From Lachnospiraceae bacterium UBA3821 (GTDB lineage: Bacteria; Bacillota; Clostridia; Lachnospirales; Lachnospiraceae): a DNA stretch of 22,892 nucleotides. Made by a program: the position numbers and the translations under genes. Under the pieces are notes generated by a model. That model worked only from the letters and a program-made list of their open reading frames with translations, was not told the origin of the DNA and did not search any database. The stretch covers positions 1-22,892 of the forward strand of contig DFDT01000091.1 in assembly GCA_002368865.1 (NCBI GenBank), in the 5' to 3' direction. How positions within the stretch are numbered: position 1 is the stretch's first letter; each line of letters opens with the position of its first letter. Of the stretch, positions 1 to 8,561 are shown piece by piece.

Positions 1-1638
1 TACTGTTTCCTCTGCCCGCTGTGCTTTGCGACATGTGATCTGAACAGGAATGTCCTCACCTTGCTTTATCTCTGCCTGCATAATGCCTGAGAACGTGTCA
101 TCCCGCTCCGGATAATCCTCTCTGTAATGCGCCCCTCTGCTCTCCCTGCGGGCGATTGCACTGGCCACCATCGCCTGCGCCAGGTAGATACGGTTTCTCT
201 CCCTTTCATTCAATCCGTCCCGCTGCAATAATCGCACCAATTGCTCCTCTGCCTTCCTGAGTCCCTGCGCATTGCGCACGATTCCCATAGCCGCCGCCAA
301 AACATCCCGTATCTCATAAATGACTTGTTGGGAGGCTTCTCTGAAATCTCTGTCCGTCTCCGGAATTTTCTCATATTTTATTTTTTTCCCATTTCCGTCA
401 TAGACATCCGGAGCCTGTTCTACCCTCTCCGCTACGGTCCGCGCCGCCACTCTGCCGCCATAAATGGCGCCCAGCATGGAATTACCGCCCAGACGGTTTG
501 CGCCGTGATACTGATCGCAGCACTCCCCTGCCGCATAGAGTCCGGCTATATTTGTCTGATGCTTTCTGTCCACATCGATTCCACCCATAAAATAATGGAT
601 TCCAGGTTCCACCGGTACAGGAGTAGTCTGCGGGTCGATCGACAGATAGTGAATCAGTTCCGCCCGCAGATCCGGCAGGCGCTTTCTCCATACTTCCCCG
701 GATAAGCCGGTCATATCCAGGTAAACCTGTTCCCCGCAGGACGGATCTTTCCTGACAAAATAAATCTCTCGGGACACCACATCTCTCGGCATCAGATTCT
801 TAAACTCCGGATATTTCTCCTCCATGAAATACCAAGGCTTTCCCGCCCGCATCACAAACAGCCTGCCGCCTTCCCCTCTGGCAGCTTCCGTCACCAGGCA
901 GCGCTTGCCGGAAATGCCGATCGTAGTAGGGTGATATTGGATCATCTCCAGATTGCCCAACCGCACCCCCTGGGCAAAAATCTGCGCCAGCGCATCGCCG
1001 CTGTTTGCAGTGGTGCCGGTGGTCAATTCCGGGAACACACCGTTCATGCCCCCGATTGCCAGGATCACAGGTCCTTCAAAGAAACGCAGCCTGGTCGTAT
1101 AAGTGTCCCTGACCAGGGCACCTCTGCATGTTCTTTCGGTTGTCTCATCGGACAAAACCAGGGACTCAAATGCATGATGCGGATATCTGGAAATCAGCCC
1201 CTGTGCCTCATACTTTCTGGCTTCATCAATCAACGCAGTCATAATGATCTTACCCGTGCTACTCCTGGCATACGCAGTGCGCTTCTTTTTCTGTCCGCCG
1301 AAATTCCGCAGCAAAATTTCTTCCTTCTGCGTGTTAAATGCCACACCCAGTCTCTCCAGATCACGAATGATCTGCGGCGCTTCGTCTGTCAATCCGCGAA
1401 CCGCCTCCTCGTCTGCCAGATAAGCCCCTGCACGCATAGTGTCTTCCTTGTGATACTTTGGGGCATCTTCCTCGCCCATGGTGTTCAATGCACCATTGAT
1501 GCCGCCCTCTGCCAGCACAGACTGCGCCCGTTCCGACGGCTGCAGCGAAATCAAATTGGATTGTATCTTGTTTTCGGCCAAAGTGATTGCCGCGGACAAT
1601 CCCGCCAGCCCTGCGCCGATAATATTCACTCTTTGCAT
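1..1638 (-). CDS. Fumarate reductase / succinate dehydrogenase flavoprotein subunit (3' end outside window)
   Basis: FAD-dependent subunit that interconverts fumarate and succinate on the cytoplasmic face. 546 codons are visible and the C-terminus is cut by the left edge. Seen: an N-terminal GxGxxG dinucleotide fold (G8-G13), AEGGIN near residue 43, QYHPTT (H236), EAARGEGG (E251, R254), PRDVV (R285), HYFMGGI (H348) and GANRLGGNS (R382). By family knowledge these supply the substrate-binding and proton-transfer residues, so the enzyme looks catalytically competent. The position where covalently flavinylated relatives carry the FAD-linking His appears to be Gln39, which suggests non-covalent FAD. 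There is no signal peptide. The start ATG lies 5 bases after the membrane-subunit stop, with GGAGAT overlapping the end of that gene. The order anchor-then-flavoprotein resembles sdhCAB, so an iron-sulfur subunit gene may follow beyond the edge. Whether it works as a succinate or fumarate enzyme cannot be told. L-aspartate oxidase is a less likely alternative because of the adjacent anchor. Confidence 0.88.
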   Translation of the reverse strand, partial: MQRVNIIGAGLAGLSAAITLAENKIQSNLISLQPSERAQSVLAEGGINGALNTMGEEDAPKYHKEDTMRAGAYLADEEAVRGLTDEAPQIIRDLERLGVAFNTQKEEILLRNFGGQKKKRTAYARSSTGKIIMTALIDEARKYEAQGLISRYPHHAFESLVLSDETTERTCRGALVRDTYTTRLRFFEGPVILAIGGMNGVFPELTTGTTANSGDALAQIFAQGVRLGNLEMIQYHPTTIGISGKRCLVTEAARGEGGRLFVMRAGKPWYFMEEKYPEFKNLMPRDVVSREIYFVRKDPSCGEQVYLDMTGLSGEVWRKRLPDLRAELIHYLSIDPQTTPVPVEPGIHYFMGGIDVDRKHQTNIAGLYAAGECCDQYHGANRLGGNSMLGAIYGGRVAARTVAERVEQAPDVYDGNGKKIKYEKIPETDRDFREASQQVIYEIRDVLAAAMGIVRNAQGLRKAEEQLVRLLQRDGLNERERNRIYLAQAMVASAIARRESRGAHYREDYPERDDTFSGIMQAEIKQGEDIPVQITCRKAQRAEETV

Positions 1639-1643
1639 ACGCT

Positions 1644-2198
1644 TTATCTCCAAATCACATTCCATCTGAGATAATAAATTACCATGCCGATTCCGCCAAA
1701 CAACAAAACAATCGCCAGAATAAACAGCACATCCTTCAAATAAATCCGCCCCCCTTTGATTCCGAATGAAATCAACAGCGGCCTGATATTTGTCATTACA
1801 TGCACCGCAATAGATAATATCAGCAGGATCTGAGTCACCAGCTGTACTCCTTCAAACACCGTCAATCGGTACACCTCCCCCGCCGGTCCCAGAAAAATTG
1901 CGATATGGCAAAACACAAACAACATGACAGCAAAGCCACTGATCCGCCTCGCCAAAAAAATCCGATTTTCGCGCGGATACGAAACGCCCGATTTTCGAAT
2001 GGCTCTCAATGTAGCTATAGTCAATTGAATCCCGATGGCAATATGCAGAATGATCAATCCTGTCATGATCCAGGAAAGCACTGACAGCACCTGGTTGCCG
2101 CCGGGCAGCACTCCCATCAATTGAAAACCGCCCGCCACTGCATGTATTACCAAAAGTATCAAAACACTCGCACTGATAACTGCATTTATTTTTCTCAT
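1644..2198 (-). CDS. Di-heme cytochrome b type membrane anchor (SdhC/FrdC-like)
   Basis: 184-residue integral membrane protein with five predicted helices (about 5-27, 37-64, 85-104, 113-136 and 155-178). One histidine sits in each of the first four helices (H19, H52, H98, H133). This is the arrangement expected for bis-His ligation of two hemes, as in the SdhC of Bacillus subtilis (about 200 residues) and the FrdC of Wolinella. It is placed directly before the flavoprotein gene with a 5-base gap, so it is inferred to anchor that subunit and pass electrons between the quinone pool and the active site. The start follows an AGGAAG site. The assignment rests on helix and His pattern and context, as sequence identity in this family is low; another cytochrome b-like anchor remains possible. 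Confidence 0.75.
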   Translation of the reverse strand: MRKINAVISASVLILLVIHAVAGGFQLMGVLPGGNQVLSVLSWIMTGLIILHIAIGIQLTIATLRAIRKSGVSYPRENRIFLARRISGFAVMLFVFCHIAIFLGPAGEVYRLTVFEGVQLVTQILLILSIAVHVMTNIRPLLISFGIKGGRIYLKDVLFILAIVLLFGGIGMVIYYLRWNVIWR

Positions 2199-2247
2199 CT
2201 ATGCTTCCTCATTTTCTTCCGTCAAACCTCCCCGCTGCCACCCTTCA

Positions 2248-2751
2248 CTACTCTCTGTCGCTCAACACGATCACATCCACATTGTCCCGATATGCTGTGT
2301 CTGCGGAATATCCCTCCGCAAACTCTTTTGACAATACGATCACATCAAATTTTCCATGGTCTGCCCTGGATAGGAGCAGTGCCCCGTCCTCTGACCGGAT
2401 CCGCATCTGATTCTCCGGAAGTCTGGATTGAAAACTACGCGCCATCTCCTGACCACCTGCGTCTCCCGCAGCCACGGAACAGGAGATATCCTCAAAAATA
2501 TAGGACACTTCTTCTCCCCTGAAAAAATGATGCCACAATGCCAGATTTTCCTCATTTTTATGAAAATCCCGATTAATTAAAACAACATACTCTCCGGATG
2601 GCTTATCTATGATCAGGGATGCGCCGGAGACCGCATCCACGCCATCTGTCCTATTCTTAAAATAGTCCGAACCAAGAAAGGGCAATCCCAATATAAGGAA
2701 AGCCCCTGTCACTATGATCAATATATGTTTTATCACCCGCAAAATCTTCAT
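2248..2751 (-). CDS. Membrane-anchored protein of unknown function with a flavinylation-like motif
   Basis: 167 residues from the chosen ATG. A second in-frame ATG 6 bases upstream (2757) abuts the GAGGGA site too closely, so 2751 is preferred. One N-terminal hydrophobic segment (about residues 5-27) is followed by a segment ending in a short DAVSGAS stretch (about 39-45), then a soluble domain of about 115 residues, predicted outside the membrane. DAVSGAS resembles the D-x-x-S/T-G-A-T/S motif at which ApbE attaches FMN in FMN-binding domains, but the rest of the protein does not look like such a domain. I do not recognise the family. It sits between the FMN-binding lipoprotein and the cytochrome b-like gene with gaps of 39 and 49 bases, so it is probably co-transcribed and part of the same redox module. 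Its function is unknown. Confidence 0.6.
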   Translation of the reverse strand: MKILRVIKHILIIVTGAFLILGLPFLGSDYFKNRTDGVDAVSGASLIIDKPSGEYVVLINRDFHKNEENLALWHHFFRGEEVSYIFEDISCSVAAGDAGGQEMARSFQSRLPENQMRIRSEDGALLLSRADHGKFDVIVLSKEFAEGYSADTAYRDNVDVIVLSDRE

Positions 2752-2790
2752 GCGCATTCCCTCTGCCGTGACAAATTCGAAAAATTTACG

Positions 2791-3240
2791 TTACTCCTCC
2801 GCCTGCTGCAAAGCCGCCCCTGCCGCGTCCAGAAACTCATTATAATTAATGGTTGCGCCGGAAATAGCGTCAATATCCCGGATATCGTTTTTCTCCACCA
2901 GTTGTGCCGCATACTGGTCACAGGCTGCCACCGCCTTCTGTGCCTTATTATAATAATCTCTGTTCGCAACCTTTCCGCCTTCTTTGCCGTATTCGGCGTC
3001 CTTCAATATGCCATCCAGCTCATAGGTCCGGAAAGTGCAAGCGGTAATAGCGTTATCCTTGATCGTGATCTCCACCACACCGTAGCCGTTCCCTGCCTCA
3101 GAATCGTCATCCCCATTGGTATAGGTTTCACTCTGGGCGCTGTAGGTTCCGTCCTTATATGTCGGTCTGCCGCCGCAACCTGCAGCGATCACTGCTATCA
3201 TTGTACAACAAACAAATGCCACAATCCATTTCTTTTTCAT
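2791..3240 (-). CDS. FMN-binding domain lipoprotein
   Basis: 149-residue secreted lipoprotein. The N-terminus has a basic start, a hydrophobic stretch and a lipobox IAAGC with the lipidated Cys at 22. The mature part opens with a YKDGTY motif and ends with DAISGAT (residues 124-130) followed by a short helix, the signature of the FMN-binding domain (Pfam FMN_bind) found in NqrC, RnfG and the Listeria lipoprotein PplA. By family knowledge, ApbE transfers FMN to the Thr of SGAT, here T130. It is therefore a likely extracytoplasmic one- or two-electron carrier at the outer face of the membrane. No apbE gene is visible in the window. It follows the ABC ATPase gene by 31 bases and occupies the place that thioredoxin-like genes hold in the Campylobacter p19 locus. 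Confidence 0.87.
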   Translation of the reverse strand: MKKKWIVAFVCCTMIAVIAAGCGGRPTYKDGTYSAQSETYTNGDDDSEAGNGYGVVEITIKDNAITACTFRTYELDGILKDAEYGKEGGKVANRDYYNKAQKAVAACDQYAAQLVEKNDIRDIDAISGATINYNEFLDAAGAALQQAEE

Positions 3241-3271
3241 GATTTTCCTTTCCTCGTCACACTTTTATTTC

Positions 3272-3961
3272 TCAGTGGAACCGAATATGTCCGGTAAAAT
3301 TCTCGTTGACAGTTTCCTTGCTGATCTTGCCGTTCCTGAGGACCACCATCCTCTGCGCCGTCTCCGCCACCTCCGGATCATGCGTAACAACGATCAACGT
3401 TGTCCCCTCTTCATGCAGTTTGCGGAACAACTCTACCACAATCTCTTCATTGGCGTCATCCAGGTTACCTGTGGGCTCATCTGCCAGAATGATCTCCGGG
3501 TGATTGATCAGTGCCCGTGCCACACAGACTCTCTGCTGTTCCCCTCCGGACAACTGGCTGGGCAGATGCTTCGCGCGATCCGCAAGCCCCACTCGTTCCA
3601 GCGCCTCCAACGCTTCCTTCTCATCCGGAATGCTGTGATAATACTGCGCCAGCATGACATTCTCCACCGCAGTCAGATAATTTACCAGATGGAACTGCTG
3701 AAAAATCAGCCCGATCTTGTCCCTGCGGATATTTGTCAGGTTCTTTGCCGACTCCGCCGCAATATTTACTCCGTCCAACAGCACCTCGCCCTTGGACGGC
3801 TTATCCATACACCCGATAATATTCATCATCGTACTTTTACCGGAGCCGGAAGGACCCATGATTGCCAGCCACTCCCCTTTCTCCACCTTCAGATTTACAT
3901 CATCCAAGGCATGCAGATCTCCGTATATCTTGTAAACATTCTTTAATTCCAACAAACTCAT
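3272..3961 (-). CDS. ABC transporter ATP-binding protein (MacB/LolD type)
   Basis: 229-residue cytoplasmic ATPase with all nucleotide-binding motifs: Walker A GPSGSGKS (36-43), Q-loop around Q88-Q89, signature LSGGEQQR (137-144), Walker B IILADEPT with catalytic E162, and switch His in VTHD (H194). It belongs to the LolD/MacB group that energises FtsX-type permeases, often for mechanical work on extracytoplasmic proteins rather than classical import. It starts 3 bases after the stop of the second permease gene with GGAGAA ahead of the ATG, so the two are translationally coupled. It corresponds in position and type to Cj1663 of the Campylobacter p19 locus. The substrate is not known from sequence. 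Confidence 0.92.
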   Translation of the reverse strand: MSLLELKNVYKIYGDLHALDDVNLKVEKGEWLAIMGPSGSGKSTMMNIIGCMDKPSKGEVLLDGVNIAAESAKNLTNIRRDKIGLIFQQFHLVNYLTAVENVMLAQYYHSIPDEKEALEALERVGLADRAKHLPSQLSGGEQQRVCVARALINHPEIILADEPTGNLDDANEEIVVELFRKLHEEGTTLIVVTHDPEVAETAQRMVVLRNGKISKETVNENFTGHIRFH

Positions 3962-3964
3962 ACG

Positions 3965-5143
3965 CTATTCTCCTTTCAACACCAGCGCCGGATCAACCTT
4001 CGTCGCACTCTTGATGGGCAAAAGACAGGCAACACCAGTAATCACAATAGACACAATGATAGTAATAGGCACCAATACCGGCCGCAGTGTGATTGTGGAG
4101 CTAAATACATTCACACTGACAAACTGCGCAAACGCAAATCCCAGCCCGGAGCCCAGAATACCGCCTACACCGCCAAGCAGCATGCCTTCTCCCATAAACT
4201 CCTGAATAATGCTGGCATCCGATGCGCCGATTGCCTTACGCAGCCCGATTTCCCGCCGCCGCTCTGTCACCACCGCTGTCATGGTGGTAGCCACACAGAT
4301 CATGGTCAGCGCCAACACCACCACAGTCACCAGCAAGACCAAAGCCTGTAGTTTAGACAACACTGTGGTCTCAGAAGCCGTCACACGCTTTACCAGCCTT
4401 GCATGTACCGCCGGCACCTGTGTATTGATGCGCTCCATATAAGCGTTCAGCCCATCTCCTGATGTGGAGATGCTGACCTCCGCCACATCGATCTCTCCTG
4501 CAATTCCTGTGAGTTCCTCCAGATCTGCCATGGGAATATATACATAATCCTCCTCCGATCCGCCGGTGTTCAAAGTACCCTTCACCACAAAATCAATCAT
4601 ATTGTCCAAAACCACTTCATCATCGGCTCCGGCATTTTCTGACGCTCCCGCGCCCCCATCTGCCTCCGGTGTAAAACTCAATGTCACGGTAGAGCCGATC
4701 TTCAGATTCAGATTTTCTGCCACATTCTCACCCACCAGAATCTCTCCGTTTCCCGCCGGCCACTCACCATCGATCAGCCAGTAGGGACTGGTCTTTTTCA
4801 CCGCCTCCATATCCGTTCCCGCCGCCATAATGGGCTGTTCATGGATACGCACGGTCTCATAGCGGAAGGGGGTTGCTCCCACCAGATTCGCAGATGCCAC
4901 AATTGCCAGTCCGGCGTCCATGTCCTCCTTTGTAAAAGAACCATCAGCCGCCGTCAGGATCATATTGGCACCGTAATTTCGAAATTGTGCTCCCATCTGT
5001 CTGGGCACATCATAATAAATCGTCACAAGCCCCGAAAGGATTGTCGCCCCGATTGCAATGGCCAACAACGCCACCAGCATTCTGGAGCGTCTGCGCATCA
5101 AAGAGGCTGTGATCATGCGAAAATACATTTTCCTTTTTGTCAT
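3965..5143 (-). CDS. FtsX/MacB-type ABC transporter permease (second of a pair)
   Basis: 392-residue membrane protein of the FtsX/MacB permease family. Seen: one N-terminal helix (about 22-43), a large extracytoplasmic domain (about 44-260) of the MacB periplasmic core type, and three C-terminal helices (about 265-290, 318-342 and 355-380). The cytoplasmic loop contains ERRREIGLRKAIGAS, the usual family motif that contacts the ATPase. A short acidic, Gly/Ala-rich insert lies near residue 180. It follows the first permease by 21 bases and precedes the ATPase by 3. With the other permease it probably forms a heterodimer equivalent to Cj1661/Cj1662 of the p19 locus. Confidence 0.9.
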   Translation of the reverse strand: MTKRKMYFRMITASLMRRRSRMLVALLAIAIGATILSGLVTIYYDVPRQMGAQFRNYGANMILTAADGSFTKEDMDAGLAIVASANLVGATPFRYETVRIHEQPIMAAGTDMEAVKKTSPYWLIDGEWPAGNGEILVGENVAENLNLKIGSTVTLSFTPEADGGAGASENAGADDEVVLDNMIDFVVKGTLNTGGSEEDYVYIPMADLEELTGIAGEIDVAEVSISTSGDGLNAYMERINTQVPAVHARLVKRVTASETTVLSKLQALVLLVTVVVLALTMICVATTMTAVVTERRREIGLRKAIGASDASIIQEFMGEGMLLGGVGGILGSGLGFAFAQFVSVNVFSSTITLRPVLVPITIIVSIVITGVACLLPIKSATKVDPALVLKGE

Positions 5144-5164
5144 CTAAATCAACCTCACTGTGCC

Positions 5165-6454
5165 TTATCTGCCATGCAAAACCTCGGCAGGCTCCAGATG
5201 CAGAAGCATCCTTACCGCCGGCATACTGCCGATCAACGTCACCAGTACAACCAGTACCGCCACCAATGGGATCACCATGGGCTGAATTGTAATGGATGAG
5301 GAAAATACCGTCTGCCCGATAATCTGCGCAAATCCTGCACCTACCACAAATCCCACACACCCACCGATGATCGCCGTGATGATGATCTCCGTCAGCACCA
5401 ATCCCGTAACTGCCCCATTGTGTGCGCCGATGGCCTTCATCAGACCGATTTCACCGCTTCGCTCCATGACACTGGCCGTCACCAGATTACAAATACCAAG
5501 TGCTGCGCCAATCATGCTCAAAATGGTGATTAACAACATCAAAAGCTCTGTCTTCTCCAGGATCTCGCCCTCGGAATCCGCCACCTGGCGCACCGCAGAT
5601 GCCACCGAATCTGTGATCACCTCCTGGATCTGAAAGCAGATAGAACTCACATACGCTGTACAATACCATGTTTCATACTGAGAAATGGACAAAGAACCGG
5701 GATCCTTCGCAGCCTTTTGTGCCAACTCATTATCGGGAGTCGTCAACGCACTGACTTCGATACTGTCGATGCAGCCGTCCAGATCATCCAATGCCTGCGC
5801 TGAATCCAAAGGCACAAAAATCTGCGTATCTTCGTCGCCGCCCGCATCAAAAATGCCGGTCACCGTATAAGTCGCATCCTGCACGGTTCCGATCACGTGA
5901 ACCGGATCCCCTACATGCAGATCCAGCTTATCCGCAAGCTCCACGCCCACCATTGCCATATTTTCATTTTCCGCCGTCTGCTCATTCAGCCAGGCGCCTT
6001 CTTTGATCTCCCACCAGCTCCGCAGACTGTTCATGCCCGCGTCCAGCTGTTCTCCTGTCGGCAGATCCATATGGTGATTGAACCAGCTGCCCACCACCGT
6101 CACTTCGCTGCCGTCGTCCAAGGTCGCCTGGGCGCTGATAAACGGCGCATAGTCCACAATATTAAATGCCCAGAAAATGGTCTTGATCTTGCCCAGTTCA
6201 TCTTCCCGCAGATAAGTTCCGGTACTTTGACCGCCCTCAATCTCATACAGATCATCCAGCACCGAAGATTGCTTCGGCACCACCGTGATATTTGCACCGT
6301 AAGCCTTCAGCTCCTGATTTACCTTATCGCCTACATCCAGCATCACGCTCAACATCGCAGTGGCAAGGGAAGCCCCCAGCGCGATTGTGAAGGCGATCAT
6401 CAACATTTTCTTCCATTGTCTTACGAACGTTCCGAAAACCATTCTGAAAAACAT
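5165..6454 (-). CDS. FtsX/MacB-type ABC transporter permease (first of a pair)
   Basis: 429-residue permease, paralogous in layout to its downstream neighbour: an N-terminal helix, an extracytoplasmic MacB-type core of about 250 residues, and three C-terminal helices, with the cytoplasmic motif MERSGEIGLMKAIGAH. The ATG at 6454 is chosen because a perfect AAAGGAGG lies 8 bases ahead; an in-frame GTG at 6463 overlaps that site and is unlikely to be used. The ribosome binding site also overlaps the stop codon of the DUF2318 gene, implying coupling. Within the p19-type locus, ABC permeases of this class are inferred to work on the lipoprotein or the inner-membrane iron permease; the exact role is unproven. 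Confidence 0.9.
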   Translation of the reverse strand: MFFRMVFGTFVRQWKKMLMIAFTIALGASLATAMLSVMLDVGDKVNQELKAYGANITVVPKQSSVLDDLYEIEGGQSTGTYLREDELGKIKTIFWAFNIVDYAPFISAQATLDDGSEVTVVGSWFNHHMDLPTGEQLDAGMNSLRSWWEIKEGAWLNEQTAENENMAMVGVELADKLDLHVGDPVHVIGTVQDATYTVTGIFDAGGDEDTQIFVPLDSAQALDDLDGCIDSIEVSALTTPDNELAQKAAKDPGSLSISQYETWYCTAYVSSICFQIQEVITDSVASAVRQVADSEGEILEKTELLMLLITILSMIGAALGICNLVTASVMERSGEIGLMKAIGAHNGAVTGLVLTEIIITAIIGGCVGFVVGAGFAQIIGQTVFSSSITIQPMVIPLVAVLVVLVTLIGSMPAVRMLLHLEPAEVLHGR

Positions 6455-6468
6455 TTCTTCCACCTCCT

Positions 6469-7716
6469 TTACCTGAATTCTTTCTCATGTTCTGCCAGAC
6501 CATCCACTGGGACCCGAATCGTTCCGTTTGAGATCTCATAGGGGATCACAATGGGATTGCATCCCCCCTTAAAACCGATGGTATTGATATTCATGACCAC
6601 ATCGCACAGGTTGCACACCACCTGTCCGTCCTTCTCATAATAACCGGTCTCGCCGCAGATGTCGCAGGCATCCAGTCCGATTCCGTAAGAGGAGGAATTG
6701 GGCTTTTGGATCACAATGAAACGAATCGTCACACCGCCGTCTGTCGTGTACCCAAATCTGTGCAGATGTCCGTCGCTCACCCTCTCAAAAGGCACCACTA
6801 CATACCCGTCTTCCACAGGCGCATCCTCGGTGGGGGAAAGTTCCACCGTCCGATTTGCCATCTTTTTTACCCAAGTCATATTTGACAGAACACAAACCAG
6901 ACAGATAAGCATCAGAACCGACCAGCGTCTGGTGATCCGCCATTTGGCGATGATTTTTCTGCGCTCCGCCGAATTATTGTAAGGCTCGTTCACATGAGCA
7001 CTTCGGACGAGAAGCATCACTGCAATAATCAGTCCAAGTATCATCAGTCCATATATGAAAAATCTGCTGTAATTCGACCCATATTTTGCAAGGGTAAACA
7101 GGGTGTGATTGGATTTTAATATCCTCTTTGCCAACATCACGCTGATTGCACTCAAAACCTGCTTGATCACAATGATCAGCTCCGCAAAGAACAGCAATAC
7201 GAATACTTTTTTCTTCTCCAGTCTGACCGAGCCTTTGTAAGCCGTGAGTCCGGTCAGAAATACAAGCAAAAGCCCCCCCAGCATTCCGATGAATTTGTAA
7301 AGATAATTCGTAGAGAGAAGAGTACGCTCTCCGGTATAGATTGCATAAGGGTAAGCCAGCACATCCGGCAACGCATAGAAAATTGCCAGCACGATCAGTA
7401 CTGCCAGTGTCACCGCAGGCAGCAATGCCCGGGCCTTTTCCCATTTTTTCCCCAATGCACTAAAAAGCAGAAATAACACAAAAAACAATAAATAGAGTCC
7501 GAATATCCACAGGTTCCACTTGCCGGTCTCTATCTTAGCCGTTGTATTTTTGAGGACAGACATAACAGCCGACAGCACAAAGCCTGCAATTGCCGATCCC
7601 TGCATGATACGCTTTGCACGCTCACCGAGAAGCAGCCTTATATAGCCATACGCTATACCGACACCGATTGCCATAAGAATCAGTTGTTCTGTTGTCTGTA
7701 TCAGATATTTTAACAC
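6469..7716 (-). CDS. DUF2318 family membrane protein of the p19-type iron-uptake locus
   Basis: 415 residues from a GTG start preceded by TGGAGG at 9 bases; an in-frame TTG at 7743 lies upstream of that site and is rejected. The N-terminal 260 residues or so contain about eight membrane helices. After a further helix the C-terminal 120 residues form the DUF2318 domain. It carries five conserved Cys in the pattern ACDICG - VVCNLCD - KGGCNPI, which suggests an extracytoplasmic metal or Fe-S/heme site. Homologues sit next to FTR1 and P19 genes, for example Cj1660 in Campylobacter. It may transfer electrons or metal at the outer membrane face, but no activity is established from sequence. It lies downstream of P19 after a 140-base spacer with a hairpin. 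Confidence 0.85.
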   Translation of the reverse strand: MLKYLIQTTEQLILMAIGVGIAYGYIRLLLGERAKRIMQGSAIAGFVLSAVMSVLKNTTAKIETGKWNLWIFGLYLLFFVLFLLFSALGKKWEKARALLPAVTLAVLIVLAIFYALPDVLAYPYAIYTGERTLLSTNYLYKFIGMLGGLLLVFLTGLTAYKGSVRLEKKKVFVLLFFAELIIVIKQVLSAISVMLAKRILKSNHTLFTLAKYGSNYSRFFIYGLMILGLIIAVMLLVRSAHVNEPYNNSAERRKIIAKWRITRRWSVLMLICLVCVLSNMTWVKKMANRTVELSPTEDAPVEDGYVVVPFERVSDGHLHRFGYTTDGGVTIRFIVIQKPNSSSYGIGLDACDICGETGYYEKDGQVVCNLCDVVMNINTIGFKGGCNPIVIPYEISNGTIRVPVDGLAEHEKEFR

Positions 7717-7766
7717 GTCAAAATTCCTCCAATTGTTCGTCAAATCTCAAAACGCACCAAAGCGCC

Positions 7767-7815
7767 ATGCCGAAATCCTTGAAAATCAAGGTTTCAGGCA
7801 CGACGCATTCGGCAT
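7767..7815 (-). repeat. Nested inverted repeat between the P19-like and DUF2318 genes
   Basis: Outer arms ATGCCGAA (7767-7774) and TTCGGCAT (7808-7815) are exact complements. Inside lies a hairpin CCTTGA-AAA-TCAAGG (7777-7791) extended by GAAA/TTTC around it. In the transcript this would form a structured spacer about 40 bases after the P19 stop and 50 bases before the next start. There is no clear U-tract, so a complete intrinsic terminator is unlikely. An mRNA stabiliser, processing site or partial attenuator that separates the amounts of lipoprotein and downstream membrane proteins fits better, as does a dispersed palindromic repeat. Confidence 0.6.
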
Positions 7816-7856
7816 TATTCACCCGCAGGTGTTTATTTACTTTGTGGATTCACAAA

Positions 7857-8501
7857 TTACCACTCCTGAGGAACGTAATCCCAACCCTCAAAAGTATAGG
7901 TCAAAGGCCACTGAACATCGGTAAGCAGTCCGCCAGGGCCGGTCTCGGAATCAGAGTGGATCAGATATCCGTTCTCACCGGGGCTCTTGATGGTGATCTT
8001 CAGGCTGTATGTATCTGCATTGGGCAGCTTTACATTTGCACCATAGTGAGGACCATCGGATGCTGCCATGGTCATGAAGGTACCAGATGCCGCGCTCTTG
8101 CCGTCAGAACCGATTACATCGTAATCAACGGTCAGATAAGGAACCCAGTCACCGACACCGTAACCAAGGTTGTTCTCCAAAGCGGAGATATCAGCCTCAA
8201 GGTGAAGGTCGAAATCCTCTGCGGAAATATTCTGGGTCTCACTCTGCATCGGAACAGGCTGGAAATATACAGCGGAGAGGTTGATGAAACCAAGCTCCTC
8301 GTCCTCAAAAATAGGGATCTCCTCGAAACCTGCCGCATCACCAGGTGCAGCTACTGCAGCGTCTTTGGATACGCTTGCCTCTACAGCAGAGCTGGAACTG
8401 GTCTGGCTGCTGGGTGCAGAAGCGTTGTTGTTACAACCGGTAAGGCTCATAGCCGCTACAGTTGCAACAGCGAGCATAGCAGAAATTGCTCTCTTTTTCA
8501 T
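7857..8501 (-). CDS. P19/Tpd-family iron-transport lipoprotein
   Basis: 214-residue lipoprotein. Signal peptide with lipobox LTGC (Cys23), then a Ser/Ala-rich linker (about 27-58) and a P19-type beta-sandwich domain (about 59-214). Residues matching the metal ligands of Campylobacter P19 are all present: HLEAD (H100, E102), MTMAASDGPHYG (M145, H152) and H182 ahead of SDSETG. P19 binds copper and iron at the dimer interface and is required for growth on low iron; it is thought to hand iron to the FTR1 permease. The Gram-positive version is tethered by lipid instead of being free in a periplasm. The start has an ideal AAGGAGG at 8 bases. It lies 60 bases downstream of the FTR1 gene. Confidence 0.9.
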   Translation of the reverse strand: MKKRAISAMLAVATVAAMSLTGCNNNASAPSSQTSSSSAVEASVSKDAAVAAPGDAAGFEEIPIFEDEELGFINLSAVYFQPVPMQSETQNISAEDFDLHLEADISALENNLGYGVGDWVPYLTVDYDVIGSDGKSAASGTFMTMAASDGPHYGANVKLPNADTYSLKITIKSPGENGYLIHSDSETGPGGLLTDVQWPLTYTFEGWDYVPQEW

Positions 8502-8561
8502 AATACTTTCCTCCTTAAAAAATTAGTTTATATATCTTCAAGACAGTTTTGTAAAACTCTC

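Noticed and set aside
931..1674. Long plus-strand open frame of 247 codons
   Set aside because: It is antisense to the flavoprotein gene, has no ribosome binding site or recognisable motif, and its composition is that of a complementary strand.
8520..8561. Palindrome AGTTTTACAAAACT between FTR1 and P19 as a terminator
   Set aside because: The stem is only A/T-rich with almost no loop and no following T-run; it is too weak to call.
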